From Legionella clemsonensis (lineage in GTDB: Bacteria; Pseudomonadota; Gammaproteobacteria; Legionellales; Legionellaceae), in contig NZ_CP016397.1 of NCBI RefSeq assembly GCF_002240035.1, positions 788,001-852,000 on the forward strand: a stretch of DNA of 64,000 nucleotides. The letters are read 5' to 3'. The notes beneath the pieces are model-generated. The model searched no databases and was not told the origin of the DNA. It saw only the letters and a program-made list of their open reading frames with translations. Shown in pieces: positions 1-8,700 of this stretch (its first letter is position 1; each line of letters begins with the position of its first letter). Made by a program: the position numbers and the translations under genes.

Positions 1-1
1 T

Positions 2-499
2 CCACCCGTAGAAACAACTCCTCCAGTAACTCAGCCTGTTTCTACTGTTGATAATTCTGAAATTACTCAACGATTATCAGCACTGGAAGTCAGTCAGCAG
101 AATCTTCGTTCCGAAATGGATTCATTGAATAGCCAATTGGCAACTATTAATACCAATATTAATACTCTCACTACAAAGATAGCTCAGTTAAACCAGACTC
201 TGACTGTTATTGTGAGCCGGGTGGAAGAACAATCAAAAGAGATCTCTGTTTTAACAGTACGTACGAAGCCAAAACCTGTTCGCAAAGTGGTAATAAAAGC
301 ACCGCCGCCACCTTCTTATTTTATTCAAGCTATAATACCTGGAAGAGCTTGGTTAATTGCGCAAAATGGGTCTACAATTACCGTTAGAGAAGGAACGCAA
401 GTAGCTGGTTATGGTGTAATTAAGCTGATTGATTCCAGACAGGGAAGGGTACTCACAAGTTCTGGTAGAGTGATAAGGTTTAGTCAGCAAGATAGTTGA
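2..499 (+). CDS. icmG: IcmG/DotF, Dot/Icm inner-membrane core component (5' end outside window)
   Basis: The frame is open from base 2 and runs to TGA at 497-499, giving the last 165 residues; the first Met codon (116) is internal. The visible part has a Pro/Thr-rich linker, a heptad-like coiled coil (about residues 20-75 of the fragment) and a compact C-terminal domain. In the family, IcmG/DotF is about 270 residues: cytoplasmic N-terminus, one membrane segment, periplasmic coiled coil and globular end; it belongs to the Dot/Icm core-transmembrane complex. The identity is supported mainly by gene order (icmG-icmC-icmD-icmJ-icmB), which matches the Legionella icm region II. The stop overlaps the region just before icmC, as expected for one operon. 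Confidence 0.9.
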   Translation, partial: PPVETTPPVTQPVSTVDNSEITQRLSALEVSQQNLRSEMDSLNSQLATINTNINTLTTKIAQLNQTLTVIVSRVEEQSKEISVLTVRTKPKPVRKVVIKAPPPPSYFIQAIIPGRAWLIAQNGSTITVREGTQVAGYGVIKLIDSRQGRVLTSSGRVIRFSQQDS

Positions 500-510
500 G
501 GCAATTCTCT

Positions 511-1095
511 ATGTCTACTGGAAATAATACTGGTAGTTCTATTATCAATTGGCTAAATAATCAAGCCGATATATTGAATAATATTGCCAATAATTTAATC
601 CCGGTTGAACGTTTGGTTACGGGTGCGGCTTATTTGCTAGGCTTGGCATTCGCATTTAAAGCAATATATAGTTTAAAGGTGTATGGTGAAGCTAGAACAA
701 TGATGTCTAGCAATACGAGTATAAAAGAACCCTTAATGTATTTGTTGGTTGCCGGCATGCTGATTTATTTTCCGACAGGTTTGGCAATTTTATTACAAAC
801 TTCCTTTGGCTCGTCCAGTATTTTGCAATACGCTCCTGTAAACAGTAACAATCAAGCAATAACAGCAGTATTTGGTACTGGTAGTGTGATAGGTAGGCCA
901 ATAGCAATTATTATTCAGGTTATTGGCGTGATAGCTTTTGTTAGAGGATGGGTTCTTATCGCCCGTTCCGCGTCTCAAGGACAACCACCAGGCGGAACTG
1001 GAAAAGGACTAATTCATGTTTTTGGTGGTATGCTGGCAATGAACATTGTAGCGACGCTACAAATCATTAATAATACAATTTATGGTACGAGTTAA
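511..1095 (+). CDS. icmC: IcmC/DotE, Dot/Icm inner-membrane protein
   Basis: A 194-residue protein with about four hydrophobic segments (near residues 40-60, 75-98, 130-150 and 170-190), matching the known IcmC length. IcmC/DotE is a polytopic inner-membrane Dot/Icm protein related to IcmD/DotP and IcmV. The frame could be extended to TTG at 496, but the ATG at 511 is better: GAGG at 498-501 sits about nine bases upstream and the resulting length equals that of the L. pneumophila protein. It begins 11 bases after icmG and ends 24 bases before icmD, so the three genes are one transcript. Confidence 0.93.
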   Translation: MSTGNNTGSSIINWLNNQADILNNIANNLIPVERLVTGAAYLLGLAFAFKAIYSLKVYGEARTMMSSNTSIKEPLMYLLVAGMLIYFPTGLAILLQTSFGSSSILQYAPVNSNNQAITAVFGTGSVIGRPIAIIIQVIGVIAFVRGWVLIARSASQGQPPGGTGKGLIHVFGGMLAMNIVATLQIINNTIYGTS

Positions 1096-1119
1096 TAGTT
1101 TTTACAGAGGAGAAATTAA

Positions 1120-1524
1120 GTGAGAAAACCATTAAATTTAAAGAGCAATTTAACACAACTGCTTCTATTTACTGCCTGTGTCAGCTTGATGGTGCTGGTG
1201 GGAGGGGAGGCAGTTGCGGGTCAAAAAACTTTGGGGAATATGGCATCCAGTATTACAGGTTCTTTCACTAGTGTTGCTAAGCTGATTACTGCGGGTTCCT
1301 ATTTGGCTGGGCTTGGTTTCTCCATTGGTGCAATTATGAAATTTAAACAGCACAAGGATAACCCTACACAAATTCCAATTGGTACTCCTATTGCGCTGGT
1401 TTTTATTGCCGCGGCTTTGTTATTCCTCCCATCTATTCTGGGTGTTACTGGGCAAACGATGTTTGGTGAAGCCGGTTCTGTGGCTGGTCCTACAGGAACA
1501 ATTTTCACAGGCTCTGGCGGTTAA
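1120..1524 (+). CDS. icmD: IcmD/DotP, Dot/Icm membrane protein
   Basis: A 134-residue protein starting at GTG 1120, preceded by AGGAG at the right spacing. It has an N-terminal signal-like hydrophobic segment (about residues 13-32) and two more membrane segments (about 52-72 and 87-106), the usual IcmD/DotP arrangement. It is required for Dot/Icm secretion, but its exact role is not defined. It is the last gene before a strong intrinsic terminator at 1534-1572, which agrees with the known icmMLKEGCD transcript ending here and icmJB being separate. Confidence 0.93.
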   Translation: MRKPLNLKSNLTQLLLFTACVSLMVLVGGEAVAGQKTLGNMASSITGSFTSVAKLITAGSYLAGLGFSIGAIMKFKQHKDNPTQIPIGTPIALVFIAAALLFLPSILGVTGQTMFGEAGSVAGPTGTIFTGSGG

Positions 1525-1533
1525 TATCTATGG

Positions 1534-1572
1534 AAAAATCAGGAAGCCAATTTATTGACTTCCTGATTTTTT
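1534..1572 (+). terminator. Intrinsic terminator after icmD
   Basis: A 12-bp perfect stem (left arm 1535-1546, right arm 1559-1570) encloses a 12-base loop and is followed by a T run. It sits ten bases after the icmD stop and 26 bases before the icmJ start, separating the icmG-C-D operon from icmJ-icmB. Confidence 0.8.
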
Positions 1573-1598
1573 ATTACCTTTAATAGTGTGAGTGTTAA

Positions 1599-2227
1599 AT
1601 GGCGGGTACCCGGGAACGTTCCAATTTAAAACTTGTAGCAAGTGCTGGTTCTTGGCGTCTTTATTCAGCCAGGAAAGCCGATGAGCGTTTTAAGGCTTAT
1701 GAATTAAAAGTATTTCAACGGGATCGTTATACTTGTCAATTTTGCGGTTTTCAAGCAAAGCTGTTTCAAGAGGTCGTGAATCTTGATCATGATTTTACCA
1801 ATAATCGTTTATCCAATCTGGTTACCGCTTGTTGCTTTTGTGCGCAATGTTTTTTTATTGAATCTGTAGGGGTAGGTGGATATGGGGGGGGACTCTTATT
1901 TATCTCCCTGAACTTAGCCAGCCTGAACTGAATAGTTTATGTCATGTGTTATTTTGTGCTATCACCAATGATACCGGTTATAAGAGTAGTGCGCAAAATA
2001 TCTATCGGAGTTTTAAATTTCGCTCGCAAATTGTTGAAGAAAAGTTTGGTGAAGGTACGAGTGACCCAGCAATTTTTGGTCAGCTCATTATTGACTCAGG
2101 AGTAACACCGGAAGTGGCAGACAATTTATTTAAAAATATTCGATTACTACCATCGCGAGCCAAATTCCGCAAGCAAATTGAGCGATGGGCAGCGAGTGCT
2201 CTGGAAGAAATTACAGAAAGTAAATAA
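1599..2227 (+). pseudogene. icmJ: IcmJ/DotN, frame broken by a one-base deletion in a G run
   Basis: IcmJ/DotN is part of the Dot/Icm type IV coupling complex, where it binds the ATPase DotL. Frame one (from ATG 1599) encodes the N-terminal part with HNH/zinc-finger-like features: CQFC near residues 47-50, a Leu-Asp-His-Asp stretch, and a Cys-rich CCFCAQC. The frame then enters eight G residues at about 1880-1887 and stops at 1931. Adding one G restores a frame reading TLIYLPEL and onward to TAA at 2225-2227, giving 209 residues in all, against about 208 expected. Both halves are well preserved on either side, so this is a recent mutation or a homopolymer sequencing error; the latter is more likely because two other genes in the window show the same kind of lesion. 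icmB follows after 59 bases. Confidence 0.88.
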
Positions 2228-2286
2228 TTTCAATTTTATAAAGATTTTTAATTCTCAATGAGAATATAAGTTTAATAGGAAATGAC

Positions 2287-5200
2287 ATGGGGAAATGGGC
2301 AGAATCATTTTTTGAGGGTGTTGATACCTTTTTTTCCTGGTTAAGTACCTCATTAAAACAAACAACAGAGTCTTATTGTGATTTGGAGACAGCTGATAGC
2401 CCTACTGTTTTAGTCAATCACGATGGTAGCCTGCTGTCAATTTTAAAAATTGAAGGGATTACAGCGCTTGCCGGAGCTGAAGAATTTGAACGTTTGGTAG
2501 AAGGTTTAAGCAATGCATTTCAGGCTGCTATGGGTCGTCCAGGTCATGCCCTGCAAGTTTATTTTAGTCATGATAAACAAAACATACGAAAAGTTATTCA
2601 AGATATTTATGAACCGGCTGAGGCTACTGCCAAGCGATTAGAATTAAACCTGGATGATTTATTTACTGAACGGGTAAATTTTTTAGCCCAGTACTGTGCT
2701 GAAGAGCGTGTCTATTTTGCTTTATATACTCGCCCCTATAATCTGGCACAAGAACAGCTGAAAGCCGCGAACAAAGCAAAGTTGAAGATGCTTAAGGACA
2801 TGAAAGCACCTCCATTTAAAAATACCCAGACAGTTTACGCCGCCATACCAGAGTTGCGGGATACTCATGAAGCTTATGTTCGCGCAATTATCAATGACTT
2901 GGATTCGTTGAATATCTTTGCTCGACTAATGGAAGTGCATGATGCAGTTCACGCTATCCGTATGACCGCTGATCCTGATTTTACCGCTGATGACTGGAAG
3001 GCAACTTTACCTGGTGATACCATCATGCCCCGGGAGATTAATGGGTTCAATGGTGATCCTTCTGATTTATTATGGCCTTCTTTGGCAAAGCAAGTTATTC
3101 CTCGTGATGCTGAGAATCTTGATTTTAGAACAGTTAAAGTTGGGAATAAATTATACTCTTCTGTTTTTATCGATCTTTTTCCCAAAGACATTCGTCCCTT
3201 TATTAATTTGTTTGCACGTATTTTGCCTGCGCATATTCCCTGGCGAATTGCGTTTCTAATAGAAAGTGAAGGTTTAAATACACTTAAACTTAAGGGGTTA
3301 CTTGCGGCAATTTTGAGTTTTTCTTCCGCCCAAAATCGTTTAATTAGCGACTCTGTCAATTTATTAAAATACCTTCAACTGAACACAGATGACACAATTG
3401 TTCGTTTGCGTGTAGTGGCCACCACTTGGGCGCCGGAAGATCAACTACCGCTGTTAAGACGACGTAGCTCTGAATTAGTTAAAGCAATTCAGGGATGGGG
3501 GTCAACCGATGTCTCAGAAATTTGCGGTGATCCTTTTGCAGGTTTTGTATCCAGTATGTTGGCAACCACCTTAAACAGTGCGGCAGTTCCTTCGGTTGCA
3601 CCGCTATCTCATGTAATCACAATGTTGCCTATTACCAGACCTGCTTCTCCATGGGAAACGGGGGCATTGTTGTTTCGTACGCCTGATGGCAAACCTTGGC
3701 CATTTCAGCCTGGTTCTACTCAACAAACCACTTGGATTGATTTAGTTTATGCTCGACCAGGTTCGGGTAAATCGGTATTGTCGAATGCATTAAATTTGGC
3801 ACTTTGTTTGTCTGGAGGATTAACTCGCTTACCTCGTATTGCTATTATTGATATTGGTCCATCAAGTAGTGGATTAATTTCATTATTGAAAGAGGCGCTT
3901 CCTGCTTCTAAACGTCACCTTGTTGCTTATCATCGCCTGCGAATGACTCCTGAGTATTCCATTAATCCTTTTGATACTCAGTTGGGCTGTCGTTATCCCA
4001 CGGCCTTGGAGCGTTCTTTTTTAGTTAATTTTTTAACCTTGTTAACAACACCACTGGGCGCTACGAGACCTTACGATGGTATGGCCGACTTGGCTGGTAT
4101 GATTGTTGATGAACTCTACAAGAGCCTTGCCGATGAATTCAATCCCACCCCCTATGCACAAGGTGTCGAAGAGTTTATTGACAGTATTCTTGAAGAAATT
4201 GGCTTTGTAAAAGATTCAAAATCGACCTGGTGGGAGGTCACCGATGCGCTTTATTCGGCGGGTTTTGTACATGAAGCAATGCTAGCACAGCGTTACGCAA
4301 TGCCTTTGTTGGCCGATGCTGCTTCCATTTGTCGCACGCCCTCTATTGAGGATTTATATGAAAAAGTCACAGCACCTACAGGAGAGTCTCTTATCAATGC
4401 TTTTTCCCGCATGATTTCTGGTGCAGTACGTGAATACCCTATTTTGTCCCGGGTCACCAGTTTTGACATTGGTGATGCCCGTGTTGTGTCTCTTGATCTT
4501 GATGAAGTGGCCAAAAGCGGGGGTGATGCAGCGGATAGACAAACTGCTGTAATGTATATGCTTGCCCGCTATGTGTTGGCACGACATTACTATTTAACGG
4601 AAGAAAGTTTGAATAATATTCCCGAACAATATCAGGAGTATCACAAGCAGAGAGTTTTAGAGATTCGAGAAGATCCAAAGCGCATCGTGTATGATGAATT
4701 CCACCGCACTTCCAAATCAGCTGCTGTTCGTGATCAGGTGATTATTGATATGCGAGAAGGCCGTAAGTGGAAAGTACAAATTGCATTGCTGTCTCAATCG
4801 GTCGAAGACTTTGATCCGATTATGATTGACTTTAGTACAGCAATTTATGTAATGGATGCGGGGCCTTCTCAGGCTATAGAAAAAACCAGTCAGATCTTTG
4901 GCTTATCAAATACAGCAAAAACTGCCTTGCGTACGCGTGTGCATGGACCTCGTCAGGGTGGGGCAACCTTTTTGGTTCAATATGCCACCAAAAGTGGTGT
5001 TAACGTGCAATTGTTAACACTGACTTTAGGCCCTGTTGAATTGTGGGCATTTAGTACGACGGCCGAAGATGCCAGTGTTCGAAATCAACTTTATCGTCAT
5101 TTGGGTCCGGCAGAAGCAAGACGTTTATTAGCGGCGTTATTTCCTAATGGTTCTGTGGCCAGGGAAATTGAAGTGCGTTTGGCTTCAATGAGAGAAGAAA

Positions 5201-5313
5201 CAGGCCTTATTGAAGAGGATGCCAAGGCCAGTGTTATCGAGCAATTAGTCCGTGACATTCTTGATGCTTATGCCAAAGATCCGAACGTAAAAATGTTACC
5301 AAAAACTCATTAG
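2287..5313 (+). CDS. icmB: IcmB/DotO, VirB4-type ATPase of the Dot/Icm system
   Basis: A 1008-residue protein, matching the family length of about 1009. IcmB/DotO is the VirB4-like cytoplasmic ATPase that docks at the base of the Dot/Icm inner-membrane complex and recruits DotB. A Walker A motif, GSGKS, lies at residues 492-496. A Walker B-like stretch, RIVYDEF, lies at 799-805 with the acidic pair D803-E804, followed by HRTSK as in VirB4-type proteins. The start ATG 2287 follows a purine-rich AATAGGAA. It is co-oriented with icmJ. In L. pneumophila tphA, icmF and icmH come next; here the following 9.4 kb are unrelated genes. Confidence 0.96.
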   Translation: MGKWAESFFEGVDTFFSWLSTSLKQTTESYCDLETADSPTVLVNHDGSLLSILKIEGITALAGAEEFERLVEGLSNAFQAAMGRPGHALQVYFSHDKQNIRKVIQDIYEPAEATAKRLELNLDDLFTERVNFLAQYCAEERVYFALYTRPYNLAQEQLKAANKAKLKMLKDMKAPPFKNTQTVYAAIPELRDTHEAYVRAIINDLDSLNIFARLMEVHDAVHAIRMTADPDFTADDWKATLPGDTIMPREINGFNGDPSDLLWPSLAKQVIPRDAENLDFRTVKVGNKLYSSVFIDLFPKDIRPFINLFARILPAHIPWRIAFLIESEGLNTLKLKGLLAAILSFSSAQNRLISDSVNLLKYLQLNTDDTIVRLRVVATTWAPEDQLPLLRRRSSELVKAIQGWGSTDVSEICGDPFAGFVSSMLATTLNSAAVPSVAPLSHVITMLPITRPASPWETGALLFRTPDGKPWPFQPGSTQQTTWIDLVYARPGSGKSVLSNALNLALCLSGGLTRLPRIAIIDIGPSSSGLISLLKEALPASKRHLVAYHRLRMTPEYSINPFDTQLGCRYPTALERSFLVNFLTLLTTPLGATRPYDGMADLAGMIVDELYKSLADEFNPTPYAQGVEEFIDSILEEIGFVKDSKSTWWEVTDALYSAGFVHEAMLAQRYAMPLLADAASICRTPSIEDLYEKVTAPTGESLINAFSRMISGAVREYPILSRVTSFDIGDARVVSLDLDEVAKSGGDAADRQTAVMYMLARYVLARHYYLTEESLNNIPEQYQEYHKQRVLEIREDPKRIVYDEFHRTSKSAAVRDQVIIDMREGRKWKVQIALLSQSVEDFDPIMIDFSTAIYVMDAGPSQAIEKTSQIFGLSNTAKTALRTRVHGPRQGGATFLVQYATKSGVNVQLLTLTLGPVELWAFSTTAEDASVRNQLYRHLGPAEARRLLAALFPNGSVAREIEVRLASMREETGLIEEDAKASVIEQLVRDILDAYAKDPNVKMLPKTH

Positions 5314-5520
5314 GGTAATGTAATCAGCGCCCCTGGAGATTAACTCTGCTTTACATCCCTGCAACTTGTGCCAGTGCGTTGCAGATTTTTCCCCATTGTG
5401 AGTTAACTGTGCTTTGTGTCTGAGCGATCCTCACAAATTTTATACATCCCTACGTACCGCGCTTTATACTTCAATCAGCCAAGTTTTCTGGTCATTTAAA
5501 AGGAAAGTATAAAAGATTAG

Positions 5521-5602
5521 CATGGAACCGCTCGTGCTGAGGAGATGCGCTAGCATCGTCTCGAAGCTTGCATCAGGAGCAAGTCATGATGGAGAGAGCA
5601 TG
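5521..5602 (+). repeat. Possible degenerate palindromic intergenic repeat within the 480-bp icmB downstream gap
   Basis: The 482 bases between icmB and the next gene hold no convincing gene; a 64-codon open frame at 5605-5799 has no ribosome site or protein-like composition. Around 5526-5572 the sequence has the GCTCGTGCTGAGGAG and TCTCGAAGC elements typical of dispersed proteobacterial intergenic palindromes, with a short inverted pairing. I see only this one copy in the window, so calling it a repeat rests on resemblance to a known class. Confidence 0.3.
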
Positions 5603-5732
5603 TTTTGAGTTTATATTTTTCAGTGCCAACCCTTATTATTTCTTTCAAATTTAATGAAATTTTATGCAAATTGTCTCATAATAAGACAGATGTACACATA
5701 AAATTCAAATTGCGCTATTGCATGATTAGGTT

Positions 5733-5765
5733 GTTAATATTTACTTCAGCTAAAGAACTTATAAT
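5733..5765 (+). promoter_or_regulatory. PmrA-box-like element and -10 hexamer upstream of the 1407-aa gene
   Basis: A half site GTTAATATT (5733-5741) is followed after two bases by a weaker half CTTCAGCTA (5744-5752), so the TT cores are 11 bases apart as in the PmrA box of Legionella effector promoters (tandem CTTAATATT). A perfect TATAAT lies at 5760-5765, about 31 bases before the ATG. The second half site matches at only about five of nine positions, so this is a candidate only. Confidence 0.4.
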
Positions 5766-5795
5766 GGATATAAATCGTGATGTGGGGAAACTCAA

Positions 5796-8700
5796 ATGAG
5801 CGGATCAATATTTGCAGAAATGACAAAACTGAAAGCTAAACTTAAAGAGATAAATAATGGTCAAGAAATTAATCCTAACCCTAAAAATTTCTCTGGGCTA
5901 AGTTTGTCCGAAAAAACGTTTGTCCATCCTTCTCTTTTACCCCCTGCGCTTACTGAGGAAGTTTCAGGAGAATCTGTTGCTACGCCAGAAGAGATGGAAG
6001 ACTATTCTAAAAGAGCTATGGAAGCGGTATGGTACATCGCTTCTTTTGATGAAGATTCTATAAAAAATTATGCCTCCATTTTTTTTAATAGAGATAATAT
6101 TTGGGCAGCCTTTAATTTCCTTGATAATGACAATGTGCCAAAAATTGTCGATGAACGAACCTATCAAGTTGGAAAAGCCCTTCTTGAATTTTTAAATAAA
6201 GTGACCAGTGACGAAATCATCAACAATCTTCGAGAAGAAATTTCAATACCTCCTTTTGGCCCCCAAATAATAATACGTCAGCAAGCTCTAGCTTTTATGA
6301 ACCCTAAAAAAGAGGCTTTGCGTAAAAAATTGGCTATTTATGAAGCCCATACTCCAAATAAAATTGCTGAAAAAGAGGCGTTACTCGCAATAAGAGAGAC
6401 TAGACTAAAGCGATATAATGAAATCACCTCTACTTTTGGGAGTGTCCTGGAGGAAGTAACTTATTTGTCCAGTCAAATAGGAGCAAGTTTAGAAGAGGCT
6501 GGTATTGAGCCTGAGAAATTAAAAAAACTCCAGAAAGAGATTCAACAACAATTAGAAAAGCTCACAAAGGCTTATGAAAAATTTGATGAAGACATTGAAC
6601 AATGGGATAACGAAAATCATGGCGAGTTCGATATTAATGGAGTTTCTGGCCGCTTACCTCAGTCAATAGAATTATCGAACTTTCTATATTTTAAATATAA
6701 TTATAATTCAAAAGAAGCCGCCGTTTCTGCTGAGCGTGTTTTAGATGAATGGAAAAGACTGTTTAATTCTTCTAGCAGCCTGTTTCATTATGAGATTTTA
6801 GGTAAATTAGAAAACAGTTACGAACGAAAAGAGAATCTTCTTATTCTTAAGGAAGGGAAAATTGCTAGTTTAAAGATTTTACAGGAAGAAGTTGCGCAGC
6901 AGTTGCAAATCGCTGAAGACATCGCGCCTTTGGTGAAGGAACTTAGCGAGCGTGTTAATGAGGCCCTTTATGGCAAGGCACCTGATGTGTCTCAACCAAA
7001 AAATTCACAAGACTGTGCTAAAGAAATTGTCCAATTGCAAACTTATTTGGCAACATTTCAGCAAAAAACTGCACTTACTTACGATAGCTTTGCCACCTAT
7101 CCTTTTCCAGAAGAAAAGAATGACCCCCTCTATGAAAAAGCTTATAAAAAGGCAATAGAAGAAGCGAAAGGTCAATTATTAGAAGGAAAAGAAGAAAAAA
7201 TAAAAGAAATAAAAGACATGATTGCAGTTTTACAAAAGCAGCAACGAGAATTTGAGCATGAGGAGGCCAAGCAGTCTGCAGAAAAGAGAAACGAACTTCT
7301 GTCTGAACTTATACAACGAGTAGACTCCCTGCGTGAGCAAAAATATAGTATTCAAGTGCAAGAGACTGATGCTCATCGTGATGCTGAAGAATTTTTTACT
7401 AGGCAATATCAACCTGCTGTTGAAACAATTCATAAGAAGACTCAGGCGCTGCTGGTAGGGCTTACGGCAGATGATAATGAGCGACAAAGCATGGTTAGAG
7501 AAGATTACCCTCTCATGTTAAAACAGGAAGAGGCAAAGCGCAGAGAATTTCTGCAAATCGCGCAAGAAGCGTTGCAATCTTATGAAAAGCTGCTTCAAGA
7601 ATCTACCGGCATTTACATTCCAACAGACAAGATTCCTAGAGAGGAATTAAAAAAATATCTGGAAGTAACTAAGGCGACACGGATAGAGGGCATCATAGAT
7701 GAGATCTATGATGAACAGGAAAAAGCGAAGGCTAGTGTTGTAACTAATATTACTAATTACTGGAATCACTATACTTCTTGGATGGGACCTAGCAATTTCG
7801 ATATGGATTTTAATTTACTACAGGATGCGATTGCTGACAAACTTAAACAAATTTCAGCGGAATTATCCGTTGAAGTTACTGCTGAACCGGGGGAGCCCTC
7901 TCAATCCTCAAATTTAGCTGGAAATAATTTATATACTCTGCAACGGAAAAGTAATGAAAGTACGCGCTTGGTTAATATTAACCAATTAAAAGTAGAGGAA
8001 GCAGAGTGGGACAAGAAGAAAAAAAACGTTGAACAAAAAGCAGCAGAAGCGACTCTTCACCGTCAATTAGCAATTGCTCAATATAATCAGGCTGTGCTCG
8101 AAGCAGCTATATTCAGGCTTGATAGCAGATTATTTGAAATTAAGGAAAAGGCTAATACCACCTTGGCTGATATTACTTTAGCAATGACTCAAAAGACTGG
8201 TGATGAGGCATTGGAGTATTTTACTGAGATAAAAGGAAGCCTTGATGAGCTTGATGTTGAGAGCCTGCTTACCGTTTCCAGTATTGAAGAGGGTAACGGT
8301 AGGGCTTTAAAACTATCAATTAAAGAACAGTTAAAAGACCTTGAAAAACTTTGGGGTACAGAGATAAACGAATTATCAGGTCAGATTGAAAGCTTACCCA
8401 AGGCTATACAAACCTTAAAGGAGGAAGCGGCAGCCCATTTCGTTACTCTCCAACAACAAACAGTTAAATTAGAACCTACAGAACAAAGACTAACTGAAGC
8501 TGTCAAGACAAAAAAAGGAATTATTTTCTCACTAAAAGAAATGGCAATTCAGCAATCAGAAATTGCTAAGCTGCTTGATAGAAGCAAAGAAATGCAATTA
8601 GCTAATAACGAAGCTAAGATAGGGCTAATTGCGGACATTAGCAACAGCGAAGCCAGCCGACAAAAACTACTAGAAGAGTTGGGTCTTCAGGAGAATGCTG

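Noticed and set aside
5605-5799. 64-codon frame upstream of the 1407-aa gene
   Set aside because: No ribosome site, it runs over the likely promoter, and the composition is not protein-like.
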